A DNA stretch of 64,000 bases from Nocardia xishanensis NBRC 101358 (GTDB lineage Bacteria > Actinomycetota > Actinomycetes > Mycobacteriales > Mycobacteriaceae), in NCBI RefSeq assembly GCF_001613365.1, contig NZ_BDCF01000043.1, forward strand, positions 1-64,000, read 5' to 3'. Shown here in pieces: positions 34,892-42,922 of the stretch; the stretch's first letter is position 1, and the number at the start of each line of letters is the position of its first letter. The position numbers were made by a program, and so were the translations under genes. A model generated the notes under the pieces. The model worked only from the letters and a program-made list of their open reading frames with translations. It was not told the origin of the DNA and ran no database searches.

Positions 34892-35916
34892 AGGTTCTCG
34901 TCACCGGTGCGACCGGATTTCTCGGCAGCCACATCGTCGATGCCGCCACCGGCGCGGGCGACGAGGTCCGTGCGCTGGTCCGCGCGGGCAGCGATCTCGG
35001 CTACCTGTCCGGCGTGCCAGGACTCGCCACCGCCGTGGGCGATCTCGGCGACGTGGACTCGCTGCGGGCGGCCTGCGCGGATGTGGACGTCGTCTATCAC
35101 AGCGCTGGCTTGGTGTCGGAAGTCGGTGCGCGCGAACAATTCTGGCGAGCGAACGTGGAGGGCACCCGCAATTTGATCGCGGCCGCTCGCGCCGCGGGCG
35201 TGTCCCGGTTCGTGTACGTCAGCAGCCCGTCGGTCGCCACGTCGTACGAGACGGACCGCTTCGGCATCGACGAGTCCGAACCCTATGTCGACGCGCCCAA
35301 GAGCCTCTATGTCGCGACGAAGGTGGTGGCCGAACAGTACGTCCTCGCGGCGGACTCGCCCGGCTTCACCACGTGCGCGCTGCGGCCGAGGATGATCTGG
35401 GGCCCGCGCTCGGCCGGGTGGATGAGCCTGCTGCTGGGCAAGCTGAAAGGCGGTCGGCTGCCTGACCTTTCGGGTGGGCGCCGGGTCATGGCGTCGATCA
35501 CCTACTGCGAGCACGCGGCGGCCGCGTGTTTGCAGGCCGCCCGTTCCCCCGAGGTCGCGGGGAAGGCGTATTTCCTGGCCGATCCGGAGGATATCGACCT
35601 GTGGGAGTTCGTCCGCGACCTGGCTGTCGCGCTCGACCTGACCCCGCCCACCCGCACCGTGCCTGGACCCGTGCTGGACGCGGCGATCGCCGTATTCGAC
35701 ACCATCTGGCGCATCCCGGCCGTCAAGGAACGGTGGGCGCCTCCGCTGTCGAGCTGGACGACGGCGGCGCTGACCGTCTCCAGCACCTACGACACCTCCG
35801 CCGCCCGTAAGGATTTCGACTACAACCCGACCGTCTCCCGCGCGGAGGGCCTGGCGCGCTACGTCGAATGGGTGCGCTCGGTGGGTGGCGTCGACGCCGT
35901 CCTGGCCCGCGGCTGA
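34888..35916 (+). CDS. nltD: OleD/NltD-like 2-alkyl-3-ketoacid reductase
   Basis: A 342-residue extended SDR. It has TGATGFLG (6-13), the serine pair at 112-113 and catalytic Tyr141/Lys145 in YVATK, with a 3-beta-HSD-like C-terminal half ending in a hydrophobic helix region (PGPVLDAAIAVFDTIWRIP). In ole, lst and nlt pathways this enzyme reduces the 2-alkyl-3-keto acid to the 3-hydroxy acid that the ligase lactonises. ATG 34888 overlaps the ligase stop. It is followed 29 bases later by a P450 gene on the same strand. The sequence alone would also fit a steroid dehydrogenase; context favours the reductase role. Confidence 0.75.
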   Translation: MKVLVTGATGFLGSHIVDAATGAGDEVRALVRAGSDLGYLSGVPGLATAVGDLGDVDSLRAACADVDVVYHSAGLVSEVGAREQFWRANVEGTRNLIAAARAAGVSRFVYVSSPSVATSYETDRFGIDESEPYVDAPKSLYVATKVVAEQYVLAADSPGFTTCALRPRMIWGPRSAGWMSLLLGKLKGGRLPDLSGGRRVMASITYCEHAAAACLQAARSPEVAGKAYFLADPEDIDLWEFVRDLAVALDLTPPTRTVPGPVLDAAIAVFDTIWRIPAVKERWAPPLSSWTTAALTVSSTYDTSAARKDFDYNPTVSRAEGLARYVEWVRSVGGVDAVLARG

Positions 35917-35945
35917 ACGAATCGCGCCGAATCGGAGGTTGTCTC

Positions 35946-37352
35946 GTGACTTCACTGCTGTCCACCGTGCGCCGCACCGGCGTCACGTCCACGGTGCCCA
36001 CCGCGCCGGGCGCGTTGCCGTTCCTGGGGCATTGGCACCGGTTCGGTCGCACGCCGCACCGGTTCCTGTCCACCCTGTCGGCGCACGGACCCGTCGTGCG
36101 CATCGGAATCCCCGGCTACGAAACCTATGTCGTCACCGAACCGGAGCTGATCAGGGAGGCTTTCACCGGGCTTTCGGATCAGGGCTCGATGATCGAGCGC
36201 GCCGAACTGCTGCTCGGTACGGGCGTCACCGTCGTCTCCGGCGCGACACACCGGCGGTCCCGCAGGCTCATCGCACCCGCGTTCGCCAAGGCGCGCATCG
36301 CGCAGTACGCCACGGTGATGACGGCGATGGGGCAGGCGCGGGCCGGCCAGTGGCGCGACGGCGCGACGCTCGCGGTGAACGAGGAGATGCACGACCTGGC
36401 GCTGCGCACCGTCGCGGGCGCGCTGTTCTCCGGCGAACTCGGCGAGGTCACCGCGCGGCGCGTGCACCGGCTGTTGCCCGAGGTCATGACGCTGCTCGCG
36501 CGCCGCGTCACCCGGCCCGCGTGGCTGGACCGGTTGCCGACCCGTGGCAACCGCCGCTTCCTCGAACTGGTCGATCAGCTCAAGGCCGCCACCGCCGACA
36601 TCATCGCGGCCTACCGCGCGGACTTGGCCGCCGACCCGGCGCTGGACCACGGCGACCTGCTCGACACGCTGATCCGAGCCCGCGACGAGGACGGCGCGCC
36701 GCTGACCGACAAGCACGTGCACGACGAACTGGTCAACTTCCTGGTCGGCGGCACCGAGGCCATCGGCATGACCGCCACCTGGCTGCTCTACGAGCTGGCG
36801 CGCAACCCGGAGGTGGAGCGCGCCCTGCACGCCGAACTGGACGAGGTGCTCGGCGGGCGGCCCGCCGAATTCACCGACCTGCCGCGGCTCGACCTGACCA
36901 AGCGGCTGGTGCTGGAGACGTTGCGTCGCTACTCGCCGTGGCTCACCGTGCGGCATGTGCCCGCGGGTTACGAGCTCGGCGGGCACGCGCTGCCCGAGGG
37001 GGCGATGGTGTTCGTCTGCCCGATCGCGGTGCATCGCGACCCGCGGGTGCATGCCGACCCCGACCGGTTCGACCCCGATCGCTGGCTGCCCGAGGCGATG
37101 GAAGGAATGTCGCGCGGCGCGCACATCCCGTTCGGCATGGGCGCGCGGCAGTGCCCGGGCAACGTGTTCGCGCTGACCCAGGTGGCTTTGCAGATCGCCA
37201 CCCTGTGCGGGCGCTGGCGGCTGCGGCTCGAGCCCGGGTTCACCGCGCGTGAGACCGTCATCGGCGCGCTGGTGCATCCCGAGAGCCTTCCCATGCGTGT
37301 CGAAGCGAGGACATCCGTCCGCCGCGAGACCGACTCGGGAACCGCGAAATGA
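35946..37352 (+). CDS. Cytochrome P450 (rightward operon)
   Basis: A 468-residue complete P450 with the N-terminal APGALPFLGHWHRFGRTP segment, the I-helix GGTEAIGMTATW, ExxR in ETLRR, FDPDRWLP, and the heme loop FGMGARQCPG with Cys403. The I-helix has Glu in place of the usual Asp and Met before Thr. GTG 35946 is the likely start (CGGAGGTT upstream). The stop overlaps the ATG of the monooxygenase gene, so both oxidases are co-translated. It likely hydroxylates or otherwise oxidises the lipid chain made by the nlt-like enzymes. Confidence 0.85.
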   Translation: MTSLLSTVRRTGVTSTVPTAPGALPFLGHWHRFGRTPHRFLSTLSAHGPVVRIGIPGYETYVVTEPELIREAFTGLSDQGSMIERAELLLGTGVTVVSGATHRRSRRLIAPAFAKARIAQYATVMTAMGQARAGQWRDGATLAVNEEMHDLALRTVAGALFSGELGEVTARRVHRLLPEVMTLLARRVTRPAWLDRLPTRGNRRFLELVDQLKAATADIIAAYRADLAADPALDHGDLLDTLIRARDEDGAPLTDKHVHDELVNFLVGGTEAIGMTATWLLYELARNPEVERALHAELDEVLGGRPAEFTDLPRLDLTKRLVLETLRRYSPWLTVRHVPAGYELGGHALPEGAMVFVCPIAVHRDPRVHADPDRFDPDRWLPEAMEGMSRGAHIPFGMGARQCPGNVFALTQVALQIATLCGRWRLRLEPGFTARETVIGALVHPESLPMRVEARTSVRRETDSGTAK

Positions 37353-38851
37353 CCGCGGTCGGTGGCGATCACGGGCTCGTGTCCGAGATCACCGAACACT
37401 ATGAAGTCGCGGTGATCGGTACCGGGTTCAGCGGGCTCGGCGTGGCAATCGAGCTGAAGCGTTCGGGCATAACGGATTTCGTTGTTCTGGAACGCGCGAA
37501 CGCGGTCGGCGGCACCTGGCGCGACAACGTGTATCCGGGATGCGCCGTCGACGTGCCGTCGGTGCTGTACTCCTACTCGTTCTTCCCCGGCGACTGGTCG
37601 CGGCTCTTCGCGACCCAACCCGAGTTGCGCGCCTATACCGAATCCGTGGTCGACGCTTTCGAGCTGCGAAGCCACGTGCGGCTGAACAGTGAGGTCGTCG
37701 GGGGAGAGTTCGACGAGACCACGCACAGGTGGGTGGTGCGACTGGCCGATGGGCGCGTGATCAGTGCGCGCGCCGTCGTCATGGGGTACTTCTCGCTGCA
37801 CGTGCCGTTCGTTCCGGACATCCCGGGCCTGGATGTGTTCTCCGGTATCCAAATGCATTCCGGGTCTTGGGATCTCGGCTTCGATCCGAAGGGGAAGCGG
37901 ATCGCGGTCGTCGGATCGGGCGCGAGCGCGGTGCAGATCGTGCCCGCGCTGGCGCGCGAGGGTGCGCACGTGGTGTCGTTCCAGCGCAGTCCGGCGTGGG
38001 TGCTGCCGCGCGGGGACCGCGCGATCCCGGGACCGGTGCGGACGCTGCTGCGCAAGTTCCCGCCCGCGCGACTCGCGTTGCGCGGCATGGTGTTCTCGCT
38101 GCTGGAGTCGGTGCACCTGGCCGAATTCCATCCCCGATTGCTCCCGGTCTTCGAGCAGATCTGCTTGCGTGCACTGCGCAAGCAGGTGCCCGATCCGCGC
38201 ACACGGGAGGCGCTGCGGCCGGACTACCGTTTCGGGTGCAAGCGGCCGATGGTGTCCGACGAGTACTACGCGGCCTTCGCCCGCGACGACGTCGACTTGG
38301 TGACGGAGAAGATCGTCGAACTGACCCCGGCTGGTGTGCGTACCGCCGACGGCGTCGTCCACGAAGTCGACGCGATCGTATGGGCCACCGGCTACCACGT
38401 CCAGGACTCGATCCCGCGCTTCCCCGATTTCCGCACACCGGCGTTCTCGCTGCGAGACAGCTACGAGCGCAACGGTTTCGCCGCCTATCGCGGCATCGCC
38501 TTCGCCGGCCTGCCGAACCTGTTCTGCGTCACCGGCCCGAATACCGCGCTCCCGCACACCTCCCAGTTCCAGGCCATCGAACCCACCACTCGCCTCGTCG
38601 CCAGGACCATCGCGCACATGCGCGATCGCGCCGTCACCCGCTACGCACCCACCGAAGCGGCCCAGCGCCGGTTCGTAGCGCACTGTCGTCGCGTCCTCGC
38701 CGACCGCGTCTGGACCATCGGCGGCTGCACCAGCTACTTCGTCAGCGCCACCGGCGCCAACACTCTCACCTGGCCCGGCAGCACCCGCAGCGTTCGCCGC
38801 GACCGCCGCCGCATCCGCCCAGAAGACTGGGAACGTCAGTCGGCCGGTTGA
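37349..38851 (+). CDS. Type I Baeyer-Villiger / flavin-dependent monooxygenase
   Basis: A 500-residue FAD/NADPH monooxygenase. The FAD loop is GTGFSGLG (24-31), the NADPH loop is VVGSGASAVQ, and the Baeyer-Villiger fingerprint FxGxxxHxxxWD is present as F164-S-G-I-Q-M-H170-S-G-S-W174-D. GGTWRDNVYPG is the family's other typical block. Such enzymes insert oxygen next to a ketone to give an ester or lactone. It ends the rightward biosynthetic operon, coupled to the P450 by ATGA. A ketone introduced by the P450 or left by the condensing step could be its substrate, which is inference. The last 40 residues are Arg-rich. Confidence 0.85.
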   Translation: MTAVGGDHGLVSEITEHYEVAVIGTGFSGLGVAIELKRSGITDFVVLERANAVGGTWRDNVYPGCAVDVPSVLYSYSFFPGDWSRLFATQPELRAYTESVVDAFELRSHVRLNSEVVGGEFDETTHRWVVRLADGRVISARAVVMGYFSLHVPFVPDIPGLDVFSGIQMHSGSWDLGFDPKGKRIAVVGSGASAVQIVPALAREGAHVVSFQRSPAWVLPRGDRAIPGPVRTLLRKFPPARLALRGMVFSLLESVHLAEFHPRLLPVFEQICLRALRKQVPDPRTREALRPDYRFGCKRPMVSDEYYAAFARDDVDLVTEKIVELTPAGVRTADGVVHEVDAIVWATGYHVQDSIPRFPDFRTPAFSLRDSYERNGFAAYRGIAFAGLPNLFCVTGPNTALPHTSQFQAIEPTTRLVARTIAHMRDRAVTRYAPTEAAQRRFVAHCRRVLADRVWTIGGCTSYFVSATGANTLTWPGSTRSVRRDRRRIRPEDWERQSAG

Positions 38852-39114
38852 TTCCGTCCGCTTCCCGAATCGAATCCGGCGGCCCACGGCACTCAGCGGT
38901 CGGCGAAGGCGTTCAACTGGCTGCGGGAGGGATGCCGCAGTTCGGTTGTCGTGAGTTCCGACGCGCGTGATGGTCGGCGCTCGGGTCGGCGACGGCGGCG
39001 TTCAGTTAGCTGCGGTGGGCGCTGGGGCCGACGGTTGATCCGCCGCATTCGCAATCGAATTCGGCGGCGCACGGCACTCAGCGGTCGGCGACGAAGGCGT
39101 CGAGCAGGCCGCGG
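38845..39114. repeat. Degenerate repeats of a gene 3' end
   Basis: The 3' end of the leftward secreted-protein gene (GGTCGGCGACGAAGGCGTC region, about 39082-39114) recurs twice in decayed form near 38907-38940 and 38984-39020. The first copy also shares the preceding ACGGCACTCAGCGG and GGTTGAT context, so about 80 bp at 38845-38925 resembles 39031-39114. These look like remnants of tandem duplication between the biosynthetic operon and the next gene. Confidence 0.6.
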
Positions 39115-39692
39115 TAGACGTCGGCGAAGCGCTTGCGCGCGCTCTGCTGTTCGGCGGACAGGCCGTCGGTCGCGTCGGGCGCGTACACGATCACGTGCAG
39201 GTCCTGGCCCGGCGGTTCGGGCATCACGTCGACGATCTGGCTGCCCCCGTCGCCCGCGGCGGGTACGCCGAGGTCGGCGGTGGACAGCGCCGTGAGCTCG
39301 GCGATGGCGGCGTCGATGACCTCCCGGCGGACCGCGCCGTTCACCTCTCGCGGCGGGGTGTTCCGATCCCGTTCGGGCGCGACGGCATCCGGTTTGCGGA
39401 CGGCGTGGCCGTCGGCGTAGACCTCGAGCACCGGGCGCAGATCGATCCGGTCCTGCCAGCCCGCCGGCATCGTCGTGAGCGTGAGAAGCGCGATGGCCGC
39501 ATGGGCAGGCGTGGGCGCGGGCAGCGGAAGGGGTGGATGAGCGGCGAGCGCGGGCGGGTTCTCCGTTGCGGGCGCGGCGTTCTCGACCGCCGGTGGCTGC
39601 GGCGCAGGCTCGGCCGGATCGGCGGCGGCAACGCCCCATCCGGCGGTGAACGTCATCGCGAGGACGAGCAGGGCCGATATCGTTCGTCGCAT
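39078..39692 (-). CDS. Secreted hypothetical protein
   Basis: A 204-residue protein with a clear signal peptide (MRRTISALLVLAMTFTAG, cleavage probably after AAA near residue 24). A Pro/Ala-rich disordered stretch (about 25-65) follows, then a soluble domain of about 140 residues with no motif I recognise. It has no cysteines, so it is unlikely to be disulfide-stabilised. Decayed copies of its 3' end lie just downstream. Function unknown. Confidence 0.65.
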   Translation of the reverse strand: MRRTISALLVLAMTFTAGWGVAAADPAEPAPQPPAVENAAPATENPPALAAHPPLPLPAPTPAHAAIALLTLTTMPAGWQDRIDLRPVLEVYADGHAVRKPDAVAPERDRNTPPREVNGAVRREVIDAAIAELTALSTADLGVPAAGDGGSQIVDVMPEPPGQDLHVIVYAPDATDGLSAEQQSARKRFADVYRGLLDAFVADR

Positions 39693-40063
39693 GGACTTCC
39701 CATCTAGATAGCGTCGACCGTCCGCCTCATCCGGGAAGCGAGCACTTTCCGGCGCAGCGGCTCAGGGTGCCGTAGAGCGTATACCTTTGACATTCCGAAT
39801 TTCTTCGCATACTTTCCGTCGCGGGGAGTTTGGTGTGTCGATCTGTCGAGGTCGGACACCCCGTTGGGGAGGGGGAGTGTCGTGAACGCACAGCGTCTTG
39901 TCGGCGGTGTGGTCGTGGACTTCTGATCCGTGCCCTGAGCGCTCTCGTGCGCCGCCGGATCGACAGGAACCTATCGGGTGCCGTTGGTTTCGGCTGCGAG
40001 ATATCCAGGCGGAAAGAGGGTTTCGCCTGTTGTTGGTCATTCCATTCTCAGGAGAGAACTGTC
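39693..40063. other. Intergenic region between divergent secreted-protein genes
   Basis: No gene is seen in these 371 bases. They lie between two divergently transcribed secreted-protein genes and include an AT-richer patch (about 39775-39815) likely to hold promoter elements. The rightward gene is preceded by AGGAGAG. Confidence 0.35.
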
Positions 40064-40492
40064 ATGTCTCTGGCTCGAAAGCTCACCATCGCCCTGGTCA
40101 CCGGGGCCGCGTCGCTCACCGTGTTCGGTGCGGGCACGGCGCATGCCGCGGGAGATCAGTTCGGGGCGATCGCTGTCGAGAAGGCCTCGAATCCGTTGGG
40201 GGTGACGTACTTCTACGGATCGCACGCTCCTACCCCGGAGGCCGCCAGGCAGGCCGCGGCGGCCAGGTGCGGCTCCGAGTCGGGCAACCCGGACGCGGTC
40301 TGCGATCTGATCACCTGGAGCAACGCGTGCGTGGCGGCCGCTACGCGCGGTGTGGACTACCAGTGGGCCGAGGGCCCGAATCGTGAAGAGGCCATTCAGA
40401 ACGCGCTGAGGTTGTCCAACGCGGTCGGCGCCGCCGTCGTCCCGCTGCCCGCGGCGATCAGTTACGTCGCCTGCACGCCGAGTGTGGAGTGA
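40064..40492 (+). CDS. DUF4189 domain secreted protein
   Basis: A 142-residue exported protein. A signal peptide (MSLARKLTIALVTGAASL start, ending AHA near residue 28) is followed by a DUF4189-type domain (AIAVEKASNPLGVTYFYGS, then AAAARCG, and NACVAAATRGVDYQW). Four cysteines in the mature part probably form two disulfides. Similar small proteins are common in Nocardia and mycobacteria, and their function is unknown. The start is ATG 40064 with AGGAGAG upstream; the longer open frame from 39830 would bury the signal peptide. Confidence 0.8.
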   Translation: MSLARKLTIALVTGAASLTVFGAGTAHAAGDQFGAIAVEKASNPLGVTYFYGSHAPTPEAARQAAAARCGSESGNPDAVCDLITWSNACVAAATRGVDYQWAEGPNREEAIQNALRLSNAVGAAVVPLPAAISYVACTPSVE

Positions 40493-40582
40493 CGCGCTGA
40501 AGCGTGGCGGTCGAGCCTTGTTCGCGTGGCCGTCGTCCGCCGCATCCGTTCGGAGCTACAGGGTGGGAAGTCCGGAAAAACC

Positions 40583-41347
40583 CTAAGCCGGGCGATGCTG
40601 AACGGTCGGCGCGGGCGTGTCGTGATGGCGCGGGTGCGGCACCAGCATCGGCACGCGATGCTGGTAGTCGCGGTATCGATCGCCGAAGACGTCCACCAGA
40701 TCGTGTTCCTCGATTTGCAGGGCGATCAGGATGTAGCCCGTCGTCATGGCCGCGAAGAAGAGATGACCGGCCGTCATCGTCGGCGTCGCCCAGAACGCGA
40801 CGAGGAAGCCGAGCATGAGCGGATGCCGGATCACGCGATAGAACAGGTTGGTGCGAAACGGCAGGTCGCGGTAGGGCTCGCCACGCCAGGCCAAGTACAC
40901 CTGCCGCAGCCCGAACAGGTCGAAGTGGTTGATCATGAACGTCGAGAGCAGCACGGTCACCCAGCCGATCCAGAACAGCGCCCACAGGACGATCCGGCCC
41001 GCGGTGGCGTCGACATCCCAGATCACGGCGGGCATCGTCCGCCACTGCCAATACAGCAGGAACAACGCCAGACTGGCCAGCAGCACATAGGTACTGCGCT
41101 CGATGGAGGTGGGCACCACCCGCGTCCAGCGGCGCTTGAACGCTGGTCGGGCCATCACGCTGTGCTGGACGGCGAACACGCCGAGCAGCAGCGCGTTGAC
41201 CACGATCGCCTCACCGATCGAAGCCTCCACGCCCGCGTCGATACTGCGGGGAACCCAGAAGTTGCCGACGAAGCCGATCGCGTAGAGGAAAGCGGCGACG
41301 AACGCCAGATAGCTCACGACACCGTAACCGAGTGTGAGAAAACGCAT
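40583..41347 (-). CDS. MddA/NnrU-like membrane methyltransferase
   Basis: A 254-residue polytopic protein with five or six membrane segments. The C-terminal block (FYRVIRHPLMLGFLVAFW, then EEHDLVDVFGDRYRDYQHRV) is typical of isoprenylcysteine-methyltransferase-like enzymes, including the MddA methanethiol S-methyltransferases that make dimethyl sulfide; NVQHSVMA-type motifs (VFAVQHSVMARP) also fit. I prefer ATG 41347 over 41353 because AAGGA is then seven bases upstream. The exact substrate cannot be told from sequence. It stands alone. Confidence 0.75.
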   Translation of the reverse strand: MRFLTLGYGVVSYLAFVAAFLYAIGFVGNFWVPRSIDAGVEASIGEAIVVNALLLGVFAVQHSVMARPAFKRRWTRVVPTSIERSTYVLLASLALFLLYWQWRTMPAVIWDVDATAGRIVLWALFWIGWVTVLLSTFMINHFDLFGLRQVYLAWRGEPYRDLPFRTNLFYRVIRHPLMLGFLVAFWATPTMTAGHLFFAAMTTGYILIALQIEEHDLVDVFGDRYRDYQHRVPMLVPHPRHHDTPAPTVQHRPA

Positions 41348-41833
41348 GATCATGTCCTTCGAGGTGGTTCGTCCTGCACCGCGCGCTCGCGGGCAGGCCA
41401 CCACTCGGGACGGCAGGCCGAACAGCGGCGTGTCCCGGAGGCCGTGCGTCCGCGACGCGGCGATGGCTTGGTCGGTGCGGGCGCGGCGCCCGCGATATCT
41501 GGCACATCCCCGGCCGCCCTGGCACTGGCCGAGCCGGTCTCGGCGCGATCGCCGTGGCTGTCGAGACCGGTTCGCGACCGAGTGATCGTTCTGGAATGCG
41601 CTCGAATCTTCCCTGCGTTGGCCGCGGGCAGGCGATGGTGGAATCGTCGTCCGATCGGATACGGCGATCGCCTGCTGGCGGGCTCGCCGTACCGGCGGTG
41701 CGTGAAGTCACGCTGCCGGTCGCCGCAGCTGATCACCCGTCCACGGTAGTTCGCGCACGCGCGGGTGAACAAGGCTCCGGCCGGACATTCGGCCTGATCA
41801 GTGGGTGCGACCGCGCGTTGGTGCCGGCGCGGG
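41348..41833. other. Intergenic region without recognisable gene
   Basis: These 486 bases between two leftward genes contain only frames lacking ribosome-binding sites and protein-like composition. I see no RNA gene, repeat or strong hairpin. Part of it must hold the promoter of the methyltransferase gene. Confidence 0.35.
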
Positions 41834-42763
41834 TCAGCGCAATGCGGGCGGGTTGTTCAGATCCTGCGCGGAGTAGGTGTCGCACGCCTTGACCTGCCCG
41901 GTGCGGTAACCGGTGAGGAACCATTTCTGGCGCTGCTCGGAGGAGCCGTGCGTCCACGCCTCCGGGTTGACCCGGCCCTGCGCGGCGCGCTGGATCCGGT
42001 CGTCGCCGACCGCGGAAGCCGCCGAGAGTGCGTCGTTGATGTCGTTGTCCGACAACGGCCGCAGGAACGGCTGGTTGGTGCCGGGCGCGGGCGTCTTGTC
42101 CGCGTAGTGGGCCCAGATGCCCGCATAACAGTCGGCCTGCAGCTCGGTGCGCACCGCGCCGGACTCCGGTCCGCGGGGATCGCGCTGTGCGCGGCCGATG
42201 TCGCCGAGCTGGTTCTGGATGTGGTGGCCGATCTCGTGCGCGACCACGTACTCCTGGGCGAGCGGACCGCCGCTGGAACCGAAGCGGTCGGTCAGTTCCT
42301 GGAAGAAGCTGACGTCGAAGTAGGCGGTCCGGTCGGCCGGGCAGTAGAAGGGGCCGACCGCGCTGGTGGCGTTGCCGCAGCCGGTGGAGGTCGCGCCGGA
42401 GAACAGCACCAGCTCGGGTTGCGCGTAGCGCTTGCGGGTCTGCCCGGGCAGTTCGTTCGACCACACCGCGTCCAGGCTCTGCGCGGTGAGCACCACCCGG
42501 CAGTCGACGTACTTGTTGGCGTCCGCGCCGGTCTTGCAGTGTTCCGGGGTGCCTGCCGTGCCCGGCTGCGTCTGCTGGGTGTCCTGGGAACCGGTGAACT
42601 GGCCGAGGACCGAACCTGGGTCACCGCCGAGCAGCAGCGTGATGACCAGCAGAATCAGACCGCCCGCACCGCCGCCGAGCGCGAGTTTGCCGCCCATGCC
42701 CGGCCCGCCGCCGGAAGAGGCCCGGTCCGGGTCGATCTGGAGCCCTTCGTTGAACGTCATCAT
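41834..42763 (-). CDS. YpfJ-family neutral zinc metallopeptidase
   Basis: A 309-residue membrane-anchored putative protease. A Gly-rich N-terminus and one membrane segment (about residues 33-47) precede a zinc-protease domain with HEIGH at 176-180 (AHEIGHHIQNQLG) and downstream LQADCYAGIWAHYA, where the Glu/Asp region would supply the third ligand. Four cysteines in the outer domain probably pair. The equivalent M. tuberculosis protein lies in the same aspS neighbourhood. The substrate is unknown. It is divergent from aspS. ATG 42763 and ATG 42760 are both possible. Confidence 0.8.
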   Translation of the reverse strand: MMTFNEGLQIDPDRASSGGGPGMGGKLALGGGAGGLILLVITLLLGGDPGSVLGQFTGSQDTQQTQPGTAGTPEHCKTGADANKYVDCRVVLTAQSLDAVWSNELPGQTRKRYAQPELVLFSGATSTGCGNATSAVGPFYCPADRTAYFDVSFFQELTDRFGSSGGPLAQEYVVAHEIGHHIQNQLGDIGRAQRDPRGPESGAVRTELQADCYAGIWAHYADKTPAPGTNQPFLRPLSDNDINDALSAASAVGDDRIQRAAQGRVNPEAWTHGSSEQRQKWFLTGYRTGQVKACDTYSAQDLNNPPALR

Positions 42764-42922
42764 CGTCCTTCAGTGGCGTTTGCGCGGTGGTCGGGCGACC
42801 GTACGGCTACAGCTTGACACGGCCGCGTGGATATCGGTTTCCACTTGACCAATGTGCCTAACTACGATGGCAACCGCACCAGGCGACGCCCCGCCGGTGC
42901 CGGAGTCGTCGAAAGGAATCCC

